In this document: in pieces, positions 19,001 through 25,309 of the stretch
How the letters are laid out: the number at the start of each line of letters is the position of its first letter
Position numbering within the stretch: the first letter of the stretch is position 1
NCBI RefSeq assembly: GCF_022024015.1
Contig: NZ_CP091786.1
Location: 3,410,001 to 3,474,000 of the forward strand
Direction: 5' to 3'
Origin: Prevotella sp. E9-3
GTDB taxonomy: Bacteria; Bacteroidota; Bacteroidia; Bacteroidales; Bacteroidaceae
Length of the DNA: 64,000 nucleotides
Notes under the pieces: generated by a model
Seen by the model: the letters and a program-made list of their open reading frames with translations, nothing else
Told to the model about the DNA's origin: nothing
Database searches by the model: none
Translations under genes and position numbers: made by a program

Positions 19001-19311
19001 TGGGTGCCGCTGCCCGTCTGCGTCCTATCTTGATGACGTCACTGGCCATGGTTATCGGTTTGCTGCCAATGATGTTCGCATCGGGTGTAGGTAAGAACGG
19101 TAACCAGACACTGGGTGCAGCAGCAGTAGGCGGTATGCTCATCGGTACACTGTTACAGGTACTGGTGGTTCCCACACTATTCACCATCTTCCAGTCGCTG
19201 CAGGAGCGTATCTCGCCCATGAAGTTTGAAGGCGATGAGGAAAATCCTGATGTGACCACAGAGTTGCTGCAATATGCCAACCGCCCAGTAGATTATGAAT
19301 TAGAGAAATAA
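16054..19311 (+). CDS. RND multidrug efflux pump, HAE1 (AcrB/MexB-like) family
   Basis: Inner-membrane proton-driven transporter that expels drugs, dyes or bile-like compounds; the substrates here are unknown. It has 1085 residues, with the N-terminal helix FIKRPVLSTVISILLVLLG, two large periplasmic loops and twelve membrane segments. The paired proton-relay aspartates of TM4 are visible in AIVVDDAIVVVEAV near residue 405. The C-terminal half repeats the layout, with YLILSAQYESYILPLAVVLS and NAILIVQFALE. It is the middle gene of the adaptor-pump-channel operon. Confidence 0.95.
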   Translation: MTFTTFIKRPVLSTVISILLVLLGFIGLFTLPIEQYPDIAPPTVVVFTSYPGADAETVKNSVITPLEESINGVEGMDYISSTASSGSAQISILFRQGMNADMCAVNVQNRVSQAQALLPAEVTQIGVTVMKRQTSQVIMYTLTSDGRYDDEFLTNYSNINIVPAIKRIEGVGDVQSPGLKTYSMRIWLKPDVMKQYNLMPTDITGVLAEQNIEAAPGTFGEQSNVAYEYAMRYTGRFKTAEEFGNIIISSDANGNTLKLKDVAKIELGGQQYTVSMRNNNIPSVLGMVQQIAGSNANEIAKNVKRELEEQAKLFPPGMTYKINYDVTEFLYASIEEVVFTLVFTLILVFIVIYVFLQDWRSTLIPLIAVPVSLIGTFFFLEVFGFSINLLTLSALLLAIAIVVDDAIVVVEAVHAKLDQGYKSTLVASIDAMNEISGAIISITLVMASVFIPVSFIGGTSGTFYREFGVTMAVSIFISALNALTLSPALCAIFLKAHDENGHEKKMSMIDRFHASFNTAYDKVLGKYKGAIEKLVRKPIAIGIAVIAGIAVLAVSMATTKTGLVPDEDTGTIFCTISMPPSTSVARTRQIIDEVDKILAADPAVQSREQIQGYNFIAGAGSDQATFIIKLKPFSERQKGFFWKLAGLWEGDGIFRFFLNPYESNGVLAQIYLKTAHIKDAQILAFAPPMIPGFSANSGVSLVMQDRTGGDLTKFFGIVKDYLAELNKRPEIQMAMTSYNPNYPQYMIHVDVAKCKQSGISPKLVLNTLQGYYGGLYASNFNAYGKLYRVMVQGDPSTRMTPESLKSVYVRTPKGMSPVEEFCRMERVYGPSNINRFNLFTSINVTATVADGYSTGEAIKAVEEVAADILPTGYTYDYSGLTRSEAASSNSTALIFVLCFIFIYLILSAQYESYILPLAVVLSVPFGLGGAFLFTNLFGHSNDIYMQISLIMLIGLLAKNAILIVQFALERRHTGMAISWSAVLGAAARLRPILMTSLAMVIGLLPMMFASGVGKNGNQTLGAAAVGGMLIGTLLQVLVVPTLFTIFQSLQERISPMKFEGDEENPDVTTELLQYANRPVDYELEK

Positions 19312-19320
19312 GAGAAGACT

Positions 19321-19355
19321 CTCCCCATTCCCCTCCCTGCGAGAGAGGGGAATGG
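19321..19355. repeat. Palindromic CCCCTC element between pump and channel genes
   Basis: CCATTCCCCTC (19325-19335) is perfectly complementary to GAGGGGAATGG (19345-19355) around a 9-base loop. The leading ACTCTCCCC is shared with the stem-loop at 25157-25190. There is no T-tract, so it is more likely a repeat than a terminator. It could modulate the ratio of downstream channel transcript. Confidence 0.65.
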
Positions 19356-19368
19356 ATAGTATAATTAA

Positions 19369-20811
19369 ATGAAGATAAAGATGAATAATATATTAAGGAA
19401 AAAGACATCTAATTCCCTCCTCTCGAGAGGAGTATGGGGATTGGTTCTTGGTTGTCTTTTGCTGAGCAGCTGCGGACTCTACAACAAATATGACCGTCCT
19501 GAAGAGGTGAACACCAAGGGATTGATTCGCGACATCGTGAGTGATGGCGACACCCTTCAGGTGAACAGCGACGAGAATTTCGGTAATCTTCCCTGGCGCG
19601 AAGTATTCACTGACCCTCAATTGCAGGGCCTTATCGAGAAAGCACTGGAGAACAATACCGACCTGCGCAATGCTGCACTGAACGTAAAGATGATGCAGTC
19701 AATGCTCACGGTATCGAAACTGGCTTTCCTTCCCTCAATAGCAATTGCTCCTCAAGGAACCATCAGCCGTGTGCAGATGGATGGTGCTTCAACAACGAAG
19801 ACCTACCAGTTGCCAATTGCAGCCTCATGGAATATTGACCTCTTCGGCAATCTGCTGTCCATGAAGCGTTCTGCTCAGGCACAGCTGCTGGCCACAAAAG
19901 ACTATCAGGTGGTGGTGAAGACCAATATCATCTGTGGTGTGGCCAATCTCTACTATACGCTGATGATGCTCGACGAACAGCTGGACATTCTCAACAATAT
20001 GGAGAACCTGACGAAAGAGACCTGGGACATGATGAAACTGCAGATGGAACTGGGCCGTGCCCGTTCTACCAGTGTTCAGAGTGCCGAGGCCAGCTACTAC
20101 AGCGTACAGGCTTCAAAGGCCAGCATAAAACAGCAGATTCGCGAGATGGAGAACTCTATGTCACTGCTGCTCAACGAGGCTGGTCACCAGATTGAACGTG
20201 GTAAGTTCTACAATCAGTCTCTGCCCAGCAACTTTGCTACGGGTGTAGGCATTCAGTTGCTCTCTAACCGTGCCGATGTGCACGCTGCCGAGATGGCACT
20301 GGCGCAGTGCTTCTACGACACGCAGACAGCACGCTCACGCTTCTATCCCAACATCACTATCACTGGCAACGCCATGTTCACCAACTCACTGGGCTCAGCC
20401 ATCGTGAACCCCGGTAAGTGGATTCTCTCAGCTGTCGGCTCACTCACCCAGCCCATCTTCCAGCACGGACAGATTGTGGCTGGACTGAAAGTAGCCAAGG
20501 CTCAGCAGGAGCAGGCACTCAACAACTTCCAACAGGCCATTCTGAAAGCCGGCAATGAAGTGAGCAACGCTTTGGTTGCCTATAACACCTGCGATGAGAA
20601 GAGCCAACTGGACGAGAAACAGGTGAAGATCTACGAACAGAACGTGGAGGACACCCGTCAGCTGTACACTTCGAAAGGTAGCAGCTATCTGGAAGTGATC
20701 CAGGCACAGAGTGGACTGTTGAATGCACGTATCACTAAGGTGCAGGACGACTTCTCAAAGATGCAGGCTGTTGTAAGCCTGTATCAGGCACTGGGAGGCG
20801 GTTCAAAGTAA
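19369..20811 (+). CDS. Outer-membrane efflux channel (TolC/OprM/NodT family) lipoprotein
   Basis: Outer-membrane duct of the RND system. Lipobox LLLSSC places the lipidated Cys at residue 36, an unusually late position. The first 20 or so codons overlap a perfect 16-bp palindrome (19417-19432) that encodes the SLLSRG part of the signal. The mature protein of about 445 residues contains two outer-membrane-efflux repeats: LPWREVFTDPQLQGLIEKAL with RNAALNVKMMQS, and later LSNRADVHAAEMALAQCFYDT with STLPQ-like segments. It is the third gene of the operon. Start 19369 is kept because no stop intervenes; an inner ATG at 19381 (residue 5) is equally possible. Confidence 0.9.
   Translation: MKIKMNNILRKKTSNSLLSRGVWGLVLGCLLLSSCGLYNKYDRPEEVNTKGLIRDIVSDGDTLQVNSDENFGNLPWREVFTDPQLQGLIEKALENNTDLRNAALNVKMMQSMLTVSKLAFLPSIAIAPQGTISRVQMDGASTTKTYQLPIAASWNIDLFGNLLSMKRSAQAQLLATKDYQVVVKTNIICGVANLYYTLMMLDEQLDILNNMENLTKETWDMMKLQMELGRARSTSVQSAEASYYSVQASKASIKQQIREMENSMSLLLNEAGHQIERGKFYNQSLPSNFATGVGIQLLSNRADVHAAEMALAQCFYDTQTARSRFYPNITITGNAMFTNSLGSAIVNPGKWILSAVGSLTQPIFQHGQIVAGLKVAKAQQEQALNNFQQAILKAGNEVSNALVAYNTCDEKSQLDEKQVKIYEQNVEDTRQLYTSKGSSYLEVIQAQSGLLNARITKVQDDFSKMQAVVSLYQALGGGSK
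19411..19442. repeat. CCCCTC-family palindrome inside the channel signal peptide
   Basis: A perfect 16-bp palindrome, CTCCTCTCGAGAGGAG (19417-19432), is flanked by AATTCC and GGGGATT in mirror arrangement. It resembles the palindromes at 19321 and 25157 but lies within the coding sequence, in the n-region of the lipoprotein signal. Confidence 0.6.
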
Positions 20812-20842
20812 ATTGATAATTGATAATTGAAAATAGATAATT
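20811..20842. repeat. 7-bp repeat array filling the channel-lpxA gap
   Basis: AATTGAT, AATTGAT, AATTGAA, AATAGAT and AATT run from the last base of the TAA stop of the channel gene directly into the ATG of the next gene, leaving no other intergenic sequence. The same unit recurs inverted at 42762-42792. Confidence 0.8.
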
Positions 20843-21622
20843 ATGGCAAGCGAAATAAGTCCAAAAGCCGAGATTTCACCCAAGGCTAAGATCGGTAACA
20901 ACTGCAAGATATTCCCCTTCGTCTATATCGAGGACGATGTGGTGATTGGCGACAATTGTATCATCTTCCCCTTCGTGAGCATCCTGAACGGAACACGCAT
21001 GGGAAACGGCAATAAGATTCATCAGGGTTCGGTGATTGCTGCCCTACCCCAGGATTTTAATTTCCGTGGCGAGAAGTCGGAGTGCATCATAGGCGACAAC
21101 AATATCATCCGTGAGAACGTGGTCATCAACCGTGCCACCCATACTGGCGGACAGACCGTCATCGGCAACAACAACGTGCTGATGGAAGGCGCCCATATCT
21201 CACACGATACGAAGGTGGACAACGACTGCGTGTTCGGTTACGGCACAAAGATTGCCGGAGACTGCGTGATTGGTCATGGTGTAATCTTCTCATCGTCGGT
21301 CATCGAGAATGCCGGCACCCGTGTGGGCGATGGAGCTATGATTCAGGCCGGAACAACCTTCTCAAAGGATGTTCCTCCTTATATCGTCTGCAGCAAGCGC
21401 TCTGAATATGGTGGTGTGAACTTCACCATGGGCCGTTCGTATGGTGTGGATGAAAAGGTATTGAAGCATATTGCCAATGCCTACCGACTGGTTTACCTGA
21501 GCAATACTTCACTCTTTGATGCCATCAAGCAGATTGAAAATCAGGTGCCCGACAGTCCCGAAATTCGCAACATCCTCAAGTTCATGCGCAGCACTACACT
21601 GGGCGTAATCGGCAAGAAATAA
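20843..21622 (+). CDS. LpxA-like UDP-N-acetylglucosamine acyltransferase, divergent
   Basis: Left-handed beta-helix acyltransferase of the LpxA group, which adds the first acyl chain in lipid A synthesis in the cytosol. It has 259 residues. Hexapeptide repeats run from residue 2 to about 190 (IGNNCKIFPFVYI, VIGDNCIIFPFVSI). LPQDFNFRGEKSECIIGDNNIIRENVVI and GAHISHD carry the region of the catalytic His. The usual LAGH and AVHQF segments are here IAGD and SVIEN, so two conserved histidines are replaced. This suggests a paralogue with altered substrate or activity rather than the primary LpxA. It is joined to the efflux operon by a 7-bp repeat array. Confidence 0.8.
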   Translation: MASEISPKAEISPKAKIGNNCKIFPFVYIEDDVVIGDNCIIFPFVSILNGTRMGNGNKIHQGSVIAALPQDFNFRGEKSECIIGDNNIIRENVVINRATHTGGQTVIGNNNVLMEGAHISHDTKVDNDCVFGYGTKIAGDCVIGHGVIFSSSVIENAGTRVGDGAMIQAGTTFSKDVPPYIVCSKRSEYGGVNFTMGRSYGVDEKVLKHIANAYRLVYLSNTSLFDAIKQIENQVPDSPEIRNILKFMRSTTLGVIGKK

Positions 21623-21632
21623 AACATTATTG

Positions 21633-21692
21633 TTATTAAATAAAAAGATTGCGGCACTACCTATGTAACGCCGCAATCTTTTTATTTAATAA
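21633..21692. terminator. Bidirectional intrinsic terminator
   Basis: A perfect 23-bp inverted repeat (21633-21655 with 21670-21692) surrounds a 14-base loop. The GC-rich inner stem GATTGCGGC/GCCGCAATC is flanked by A-tract and T-tract, so it terminates in both directions. It ends the efflux-lpxA operon and can also serve the convergent transporter gene. Confidence 0.92.
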
Positions 21693-21708
21693 TCAGAAGA
21701 AAAAGAAA

Positions 21709-21875
21709 CCTCACATTCCACCTCTCACCTCTTACATCTTACCTCTTACATTCTACATTCCACCTCTCCGCTCGACCTTTGGTCGCTCGCAAGGCGAGAA
21801 CTCTCCGCTCGGCTCCGCCGCTTGCAACAAGCAAGAACTCTCACCTCTCAACTCTCACCTCACTCTTCCTCTTTT
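21709..21875. repeat. Heptad element E4 with two paired-hairpin modules
   Basis: 7-bp repeats of CCTCTTA, CATTCTA and CCTCTCA type flank two tandem copies of a module (21768-21800 and 21805-21837), each starting CCGCTCG and ending AGAA. Each module holds two small hairpins. In copy 1 the stems are CGACC/GGTCG and CTCGC/GCGAG; in copy 2 they are CGGC/GCCG and CTTGC/GCAAG. The module also occurs in E1 inside cca. The right end overlaps the last codons and the stop codon of the transporter gene. Confidence 0.8.
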
Positions 21876-22818
21876 GCCAAATCTCAATACTGTTAATGAT
21901 ATTCTGCCAGAGGATATAGCAACCGGGACCTACCGACGATAACGGATTCAGATAGGCACTGGACAACCAGATGGCAAAAGCCGTATTCTTCTGTCCCAAG
22001 GCCTGTCCTGCCTCTTGTGCATGACCAAAGAAATGGCCGATGAAACGGCCCACGGCAAACTGAACCACACACACTATAAGTCCCATCATGGCTATAGCCA
22101 GCAACAGCCAGATGCTGACACCGGCATGAACGATATTCTTCACCGTAGTACCCGTGACAATCATCAACGAACAGGCCCAGAGATAATAGCTCAAATCGCG
22201 AATAGAGATAATACGCTGATGAAGACGCTTCATCGTGTGCTTCACAATATAGGCCAGTATCATGGGGACTATCAGCACCATAAATACTTCGTTCAGTATT
22301 TTCAGAAAGGCCGGCCAGAACTCCATGTGGATGCCCGGCTCTACCAATGGAAAACAGACAGGCACCAGCAGGACCGTGATAAAGTTGGACAGGAAAGTAT
22401 AGGTTGTCATCTGTTCCAGTGAGCCGCCCAGTTTCTGAGTCACCACGGCAGCAGCCGTTGCACAGGGCGAGATGATACACATAAGGATAGCCTCCAGTAG
22501 GACAAGCATTCCACTCGCAGACGGGTTGTGAGATACCATCAGCAAGATAACCGCCATCAATATTCCGATGAAAAGCACTTGAAAAACACCTACCCACAGA
22601 TGCCAGGCCACAGGGCGCAACTGGCGGAAATCCACCTTGCAGAATGTTACAAACAGGATGAGGAACATAAACCAAGGCAAAATGGTGGCCATGATAGGCG
22701 AAAAGAACACTGCCGCCTCGCTTAACTGAGGCGTAAAGGCAAACAACAGATAGACCATCGTACCCATGCCCATGGCAAAGGGAAGAGTCCAGTCTTTAAT
22801 AAATCTTACTATATTCAT
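21841..22818 (-). CDS. Bile acid:sodium symporter (BASS)-like membrane transporter
   Basis: Predicted inner-membrane secondary transporter of about 325 residues with 9-10 hydrophobic segments. CIISPCATAAAVVTQKLGG near residue 110 and a later QKNTAFAIWLSSAYLNPLSSVGPG match the paired sodium-site repeats of the BASS fold. The substrate is not predictable; relatives carry bile acids, pantoate or other organic anions. ATG at 22818 is preferred because the longer frame starts at TTG inside the -7 element. The last residues, KSEVRVER, and the TGA stop lie in repeat element E4, so the native C-terminus may have been altered. Confidence 0.75.
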   Translation of the reverse strand: MNIVRFIKDWTLPFAMGMGTMVYLLFAFTPQLSEAAVFFSPIMATILPWFMFLILFVTFCKVDFRQLRPVAWHLWVGVFQVLFIGILMAVILLMVSHNPSASGMLVLLEAILMCIISPCATAAAVVTQKLGGSLEQMTTYTFLSNFITVLLVPVCFPLVEPGIHMEFWPAFLKILNEVFMVLIVPMILAYIVKHTMKRLHQRIISIRDLSYYLWACSLMIVTGTTVKNIVHAGVSIWLLLAIAMMGLIVCVVQFAVGRFIGHFFGHAQEAGQALGQKNTAFAIWLSSAYLNPLSSVGPGCYILWQNIINSIEIWQKRKSEVRVER

Positions 22819-22827
22819 TTCAGTATG

Positions 22828-22835
22828 CAAAGGTA
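22828..22835 (-). promoter_or_regulatory. -7 element of the BASS transporter gene, near-leaderless
   Basis: TACCTTTG on the minus strand ends 9 bp before the ATG, so the transcript would have almost no 5' leader. Confidence 0.55.
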
Positions 22836-22894
22836 CAAAAAGACTCTTCAGAATGCTCCTTTTACTTGAAAAAATGACAATTTAGTTGAAGTTT

Positions 22895-22926
22895 TTTGCC
22901 TATTAAATAAAAAAAGGCGAACTTTG
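22895..22926 (+). promoter_or_regulatory. Promoter of the secreted protein pair
   Basis: TTTG at 22895-22898, a 20-bp spacer and GAACTTTG at 22919-22926, one base off the TAnnTTTG consensus, 44 bp upstream of the first ATG. Confidence 0.55.
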
Positions 22927-22969
22927 CCCCGATTGATTTCAAGAACAACTACAACATAATAAAGAGCAT

Positions 22970-23371
22970 ATGAAGAAGTTATTTGTATGTATGATGCTTC
23001 TGACGGGAACGCTCGCCGCACAAGCCTACGACTATCCCTACCTGACATTCCAGATTTCGGATGGAACAACGAAAACTGTCAGCGTTGAGTCACTGGTCAT
23101 CACCTTCAACAACGGTCAGATGGTAGCCACATCAGGAACTGACAGCCAGACCATATCTCTCTCCCAACTGTCTAAGATGTTTTTTTCGGTTAGTAGCGAT
23201 GCCACTGCCATCAGCGAAGTGACCACTGAAAGCGACGCCATCGAGGTGTTTTCCATCAGTGGCCACTCTCTGGGCCGATACACTTCCTCCAGCGAAGCCA
23301 AGAACGCACTGAAGTCGGGTGTCTATATCTTCAAAAGTAAAAACAATTCTGCTAAAATCACTATAAAATAA
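22970..23371 (+). CDS. Small secreted protein with T9SS-like C-terminal tail
   Basis: Function not recognised. A signal peptide of about 19 residues (ending AAQA) is followed by a 70-residue segment with YLTFQISDGTTKTVSVESL. This reads like the start of many Prevotella secreted proteins in which a strand segment precedes a sorting tail. The last 45 residues (VFSISGHSLGRY, then LKSGVYIFKSKNN, ending KITIK) resemble a type A T9SS sorting domain. The stop overlaps the next start by one base (TAATG), so it is co-translated with the beta-helix protein, of which it may be a partner. Confidence 0.6.
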   Translation: MKKLFVCMMLLTGTLAAQAYDYPYLTFQISDGTTKTVSVESLVITFNNGQMVATSGTDSQTISLSQLSKMFFSVSSDATAISEVTTESDAIEVFSISGHSLGRYTSSSEAKNALKSGVYIFKSKNNSAKITIK

Positions 23372-25146
23372 TGAAGAAGTCATTGACTATAATACTGGCC
23401 CTCCTGCTGACCATCACTGCAGGAGCACAGACCATGAACGTTGTTGTGGGCAATACCACCTATCAGTTTCCTGCTACTCAGGCGGGCAATATGAACTATT
23501 CTGCAGATGCAGCCTCGGGCACTGACCTCACCATCATGGGCAAGGTGTTCAATACTAGCAACATCACCAAGATTTTCATTGACAACAGTAACGTGACCGA
23601 CAATCTGGTCACTGTAGCCTACAACGGTACAGAGGCAACGGTCGTCGTGGCCGGCAATGTGGCGCAATATGTACAGCCCACCATCAACGGGGCCCACGTC
23701 ACCATTGAACAGACGAACACGGATGCCGTTGATGGCGATGAGATTACCTATCAGCTTGCCGGAACAACAAGCGATGGTGATTTCTCACTCTCTGGTTCCT
23801 ATAAGTGTACCGTATCACTGGCTGGTCTTACACTGACCAATCCCAGCGGTGCTGCTATCAACATCACCAACGGCAAGCGCATTCAGATCAGTGCGAAGAA
23901 CGGCACCGAGAACACGCTCACCGACGGCGCCAACGGTTCTCAGTCGGGTTGTATCTACAGCAAAGGCCAGATCCAGCTTCAAGGCAAAGGCACACTCAAT
24001 GTCTATGGCAAGACCAAGCACGGCATCAAGAGCGGTGACTATATCCAGGTAAAGAACCTTACACTGAATGTAAAGTCGGCCGTGAAAGACGGCATCAGCT
24101 GCAATGAGTATTTCCTGATGGAGAGCGGCACTGTCAACATCAGTGGCGTAGGCGATGATGGCATTCAGGCTGATTTGGACGGTACCACCTCAACGGGTGA
24201 GACAACCGACCACGAGGACGAGGACTCAGGTAACATCTATATAGAAGGCGGTACACTGAACGTAACGGTAACCGCTGTTGATACAAAGGCCATCAAGTCG
24301 GCTGGCGATATGAGAATCTCCGATGGAACCCTCACCCTGAAGGCAACCGGCTCTGGCAGCAAATGCATCAAGAGCGATGGAAAACTCACCATCAACGGAG
24401 GCACCATCAACGCTACCGCATCAGGCAGCAACTACAAGTACGGCAGCACTTCAGCCTCGGCCAAAGCCATCAAGTGCGATGGAGCACTTACCATCAATGG
24501 TGGTACTATCATTGCAACAGCCAGTGCCCACGAAGCTATTGAGAGCAAGAGCACCATCACCATCTCTGGCGGTAACACCTATGCCCAGTCTGGCGACGAC
24601 GCCATCAACTCTTCCTCTACCTTCACCATCAAGGGAGGCTATGTGATGGGCTATTCCACTGGCAACGACGGTCTCGATGCCAACGGCAACTTCAATATCT
24701 CTGGCGGTGTAGTCTATGCCATTGGCAAAAACTCTCCTGAGATGGCTATCGATGCTAATACCGAAGGCGGATTCAAACTGACCATCACTGGCGGCATCAT
24801 CTTCACCTGCGGTCCGCTGGAAGGTGGCTCTACCCTTACACAGGCCTGCTATTCCACCTCTACCATCAACAAGAACGTGTGGTATTCACTGACCGACGGC
24901 AACAATACTTACTGCTTCAAGACACCCTCAAGTCTCAGCGTCAGCACCCTGGTGGTCTCAGCTTCCACCCAGCCCACGGTGAAATCGGGCGTTACAGTAT
25001 CCAACGGCACTTCCATCTTCAATAACATGGGTTATTATAATGCCACCGTCAGTGGTGGTTCGAATGTCACACTCTCATCTTACACCAGTGGTCAAGGCGG
25101 TCCCGGCGGTGGCGGCGGCGGACACGGTCCTGGAGGAAGGTGGTAG
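23371..25146 (+). CDS. Secreted carbohydrate-binding beta-helix protein (Cthe_2159/DUF4353-like)
   Basis: Signal peptide MKKSLTIILALLLTITAGAQ, then a 100-residue lead domain and a long right-handed beta-helix of about residues 130-500 built from repeats such as KLTINGGTINATA, AIKCDGALTINGG and GDDAINSSS. The combination of ITISGGxxY turns with acidic D-D pairs matches the calcium-dependent, pectin-binding Cthe_2159-like family. It ends in a glycine-rich tail (GPGGGGGGHGPGG) with no sorting domain. It is coupled to the upstream gene by a TAATG overlap. A structural or adhesive surface role in binding acidic polysaccharide is inference. Confidence 0.75.
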   Translation: MKKSLTIILALLLTITAGAQTMNVVVGNTTYQFPATQAGNMNYSADAASGTDLTIMGKVFNTSNITKIFIDNSNVTDNLVTVAYNGTEATVVVAGNVAQYVQPTINGAHVTIEQTNTDAVDGDEITYQLAGTTSDGDFSLSGSYKCTVSLAGLTLTNPSGAAINITNGKRIQISAKNGTENTLTDGANGSQSGCIYSKGQIQLQGKGTLNVYGKTKHGIKSGDYIQVKNLTLNVKSAVKDGISCNEYFLMESGTVNISGVGDDGIQADLDGTTSTGETTDHEDEDSGNIYIEGGTLNVTVTAVDTKAIKSAGDMRISDGTLTLKATGSGSKCIKSDGKLTINGGTINATASGSNYKYGSTSASAKAIKCDGALTINGGTIIATASAHEAIESKSTITISGGNTYAQSGDDAINSSSTFTIKGGYVMGYSTGNDGLDANGNFNISGGVVYAIGKNSPEMAIDANTEGGFKLTITGGIIFTCGPLEGGSTLTQACYSTSTINKNVWYSLTDGNNTYCFKTPSSLSVSTLVVSASTQPTVKSGVTVSNGTSIFNNMGYYNATVSGGSNVTLSSYTSGQGGPGGGGGGHGPGGRW

Positions 25147-25156
25147 AAAAGAGACT

Positions 25157-25190
25157 CTCCCCCTACCCCTCACTGTGAGAGGTAGGGGAG
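25157..25190. repeat. CCCCTC-family stem-loop after the beta-helix gene
   Basis: CTCCCCCTACCCCTC pairs with GAGAGGTAGGGGAG with two bulges and a small loop. The outer GACTCTCCCC is shared with the element at 19321. There is no T-tract, so it is a repeat first and at best a weak terminator. Confidence 0.55.
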
Positions 25191-25249
25191 TAGGAAGTCT
25201 GACTATACCCCCAAATCTCACTTAGATTACAAAAAAAACACCACAAAAT

Positions 25250-25281
25250 TTTGTTAATAAAAGAAAAATATTTATATTTGC
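25250..25281 (+). promoter_or_regulatory. Promoter of the DUF3943 gene
   Basis: TTTG at 25250-25253, a 20-bp spacer and TATATTTG at 25274-25281, a full consensus match 28 bp upstream of the ATG. Confidence 0.75.
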
Positions 25282-25309
25282 GCCATAAATAACCGAAAAC
25301 TAATCTCTT

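Noticed and set aside
19321-19355. Stem-loop considered as a terminator between pump and channel genes
   Set aside because: No T-tract follows, the channel gene lacks an independent promoter, and related palindromes occur inside coding sequence.
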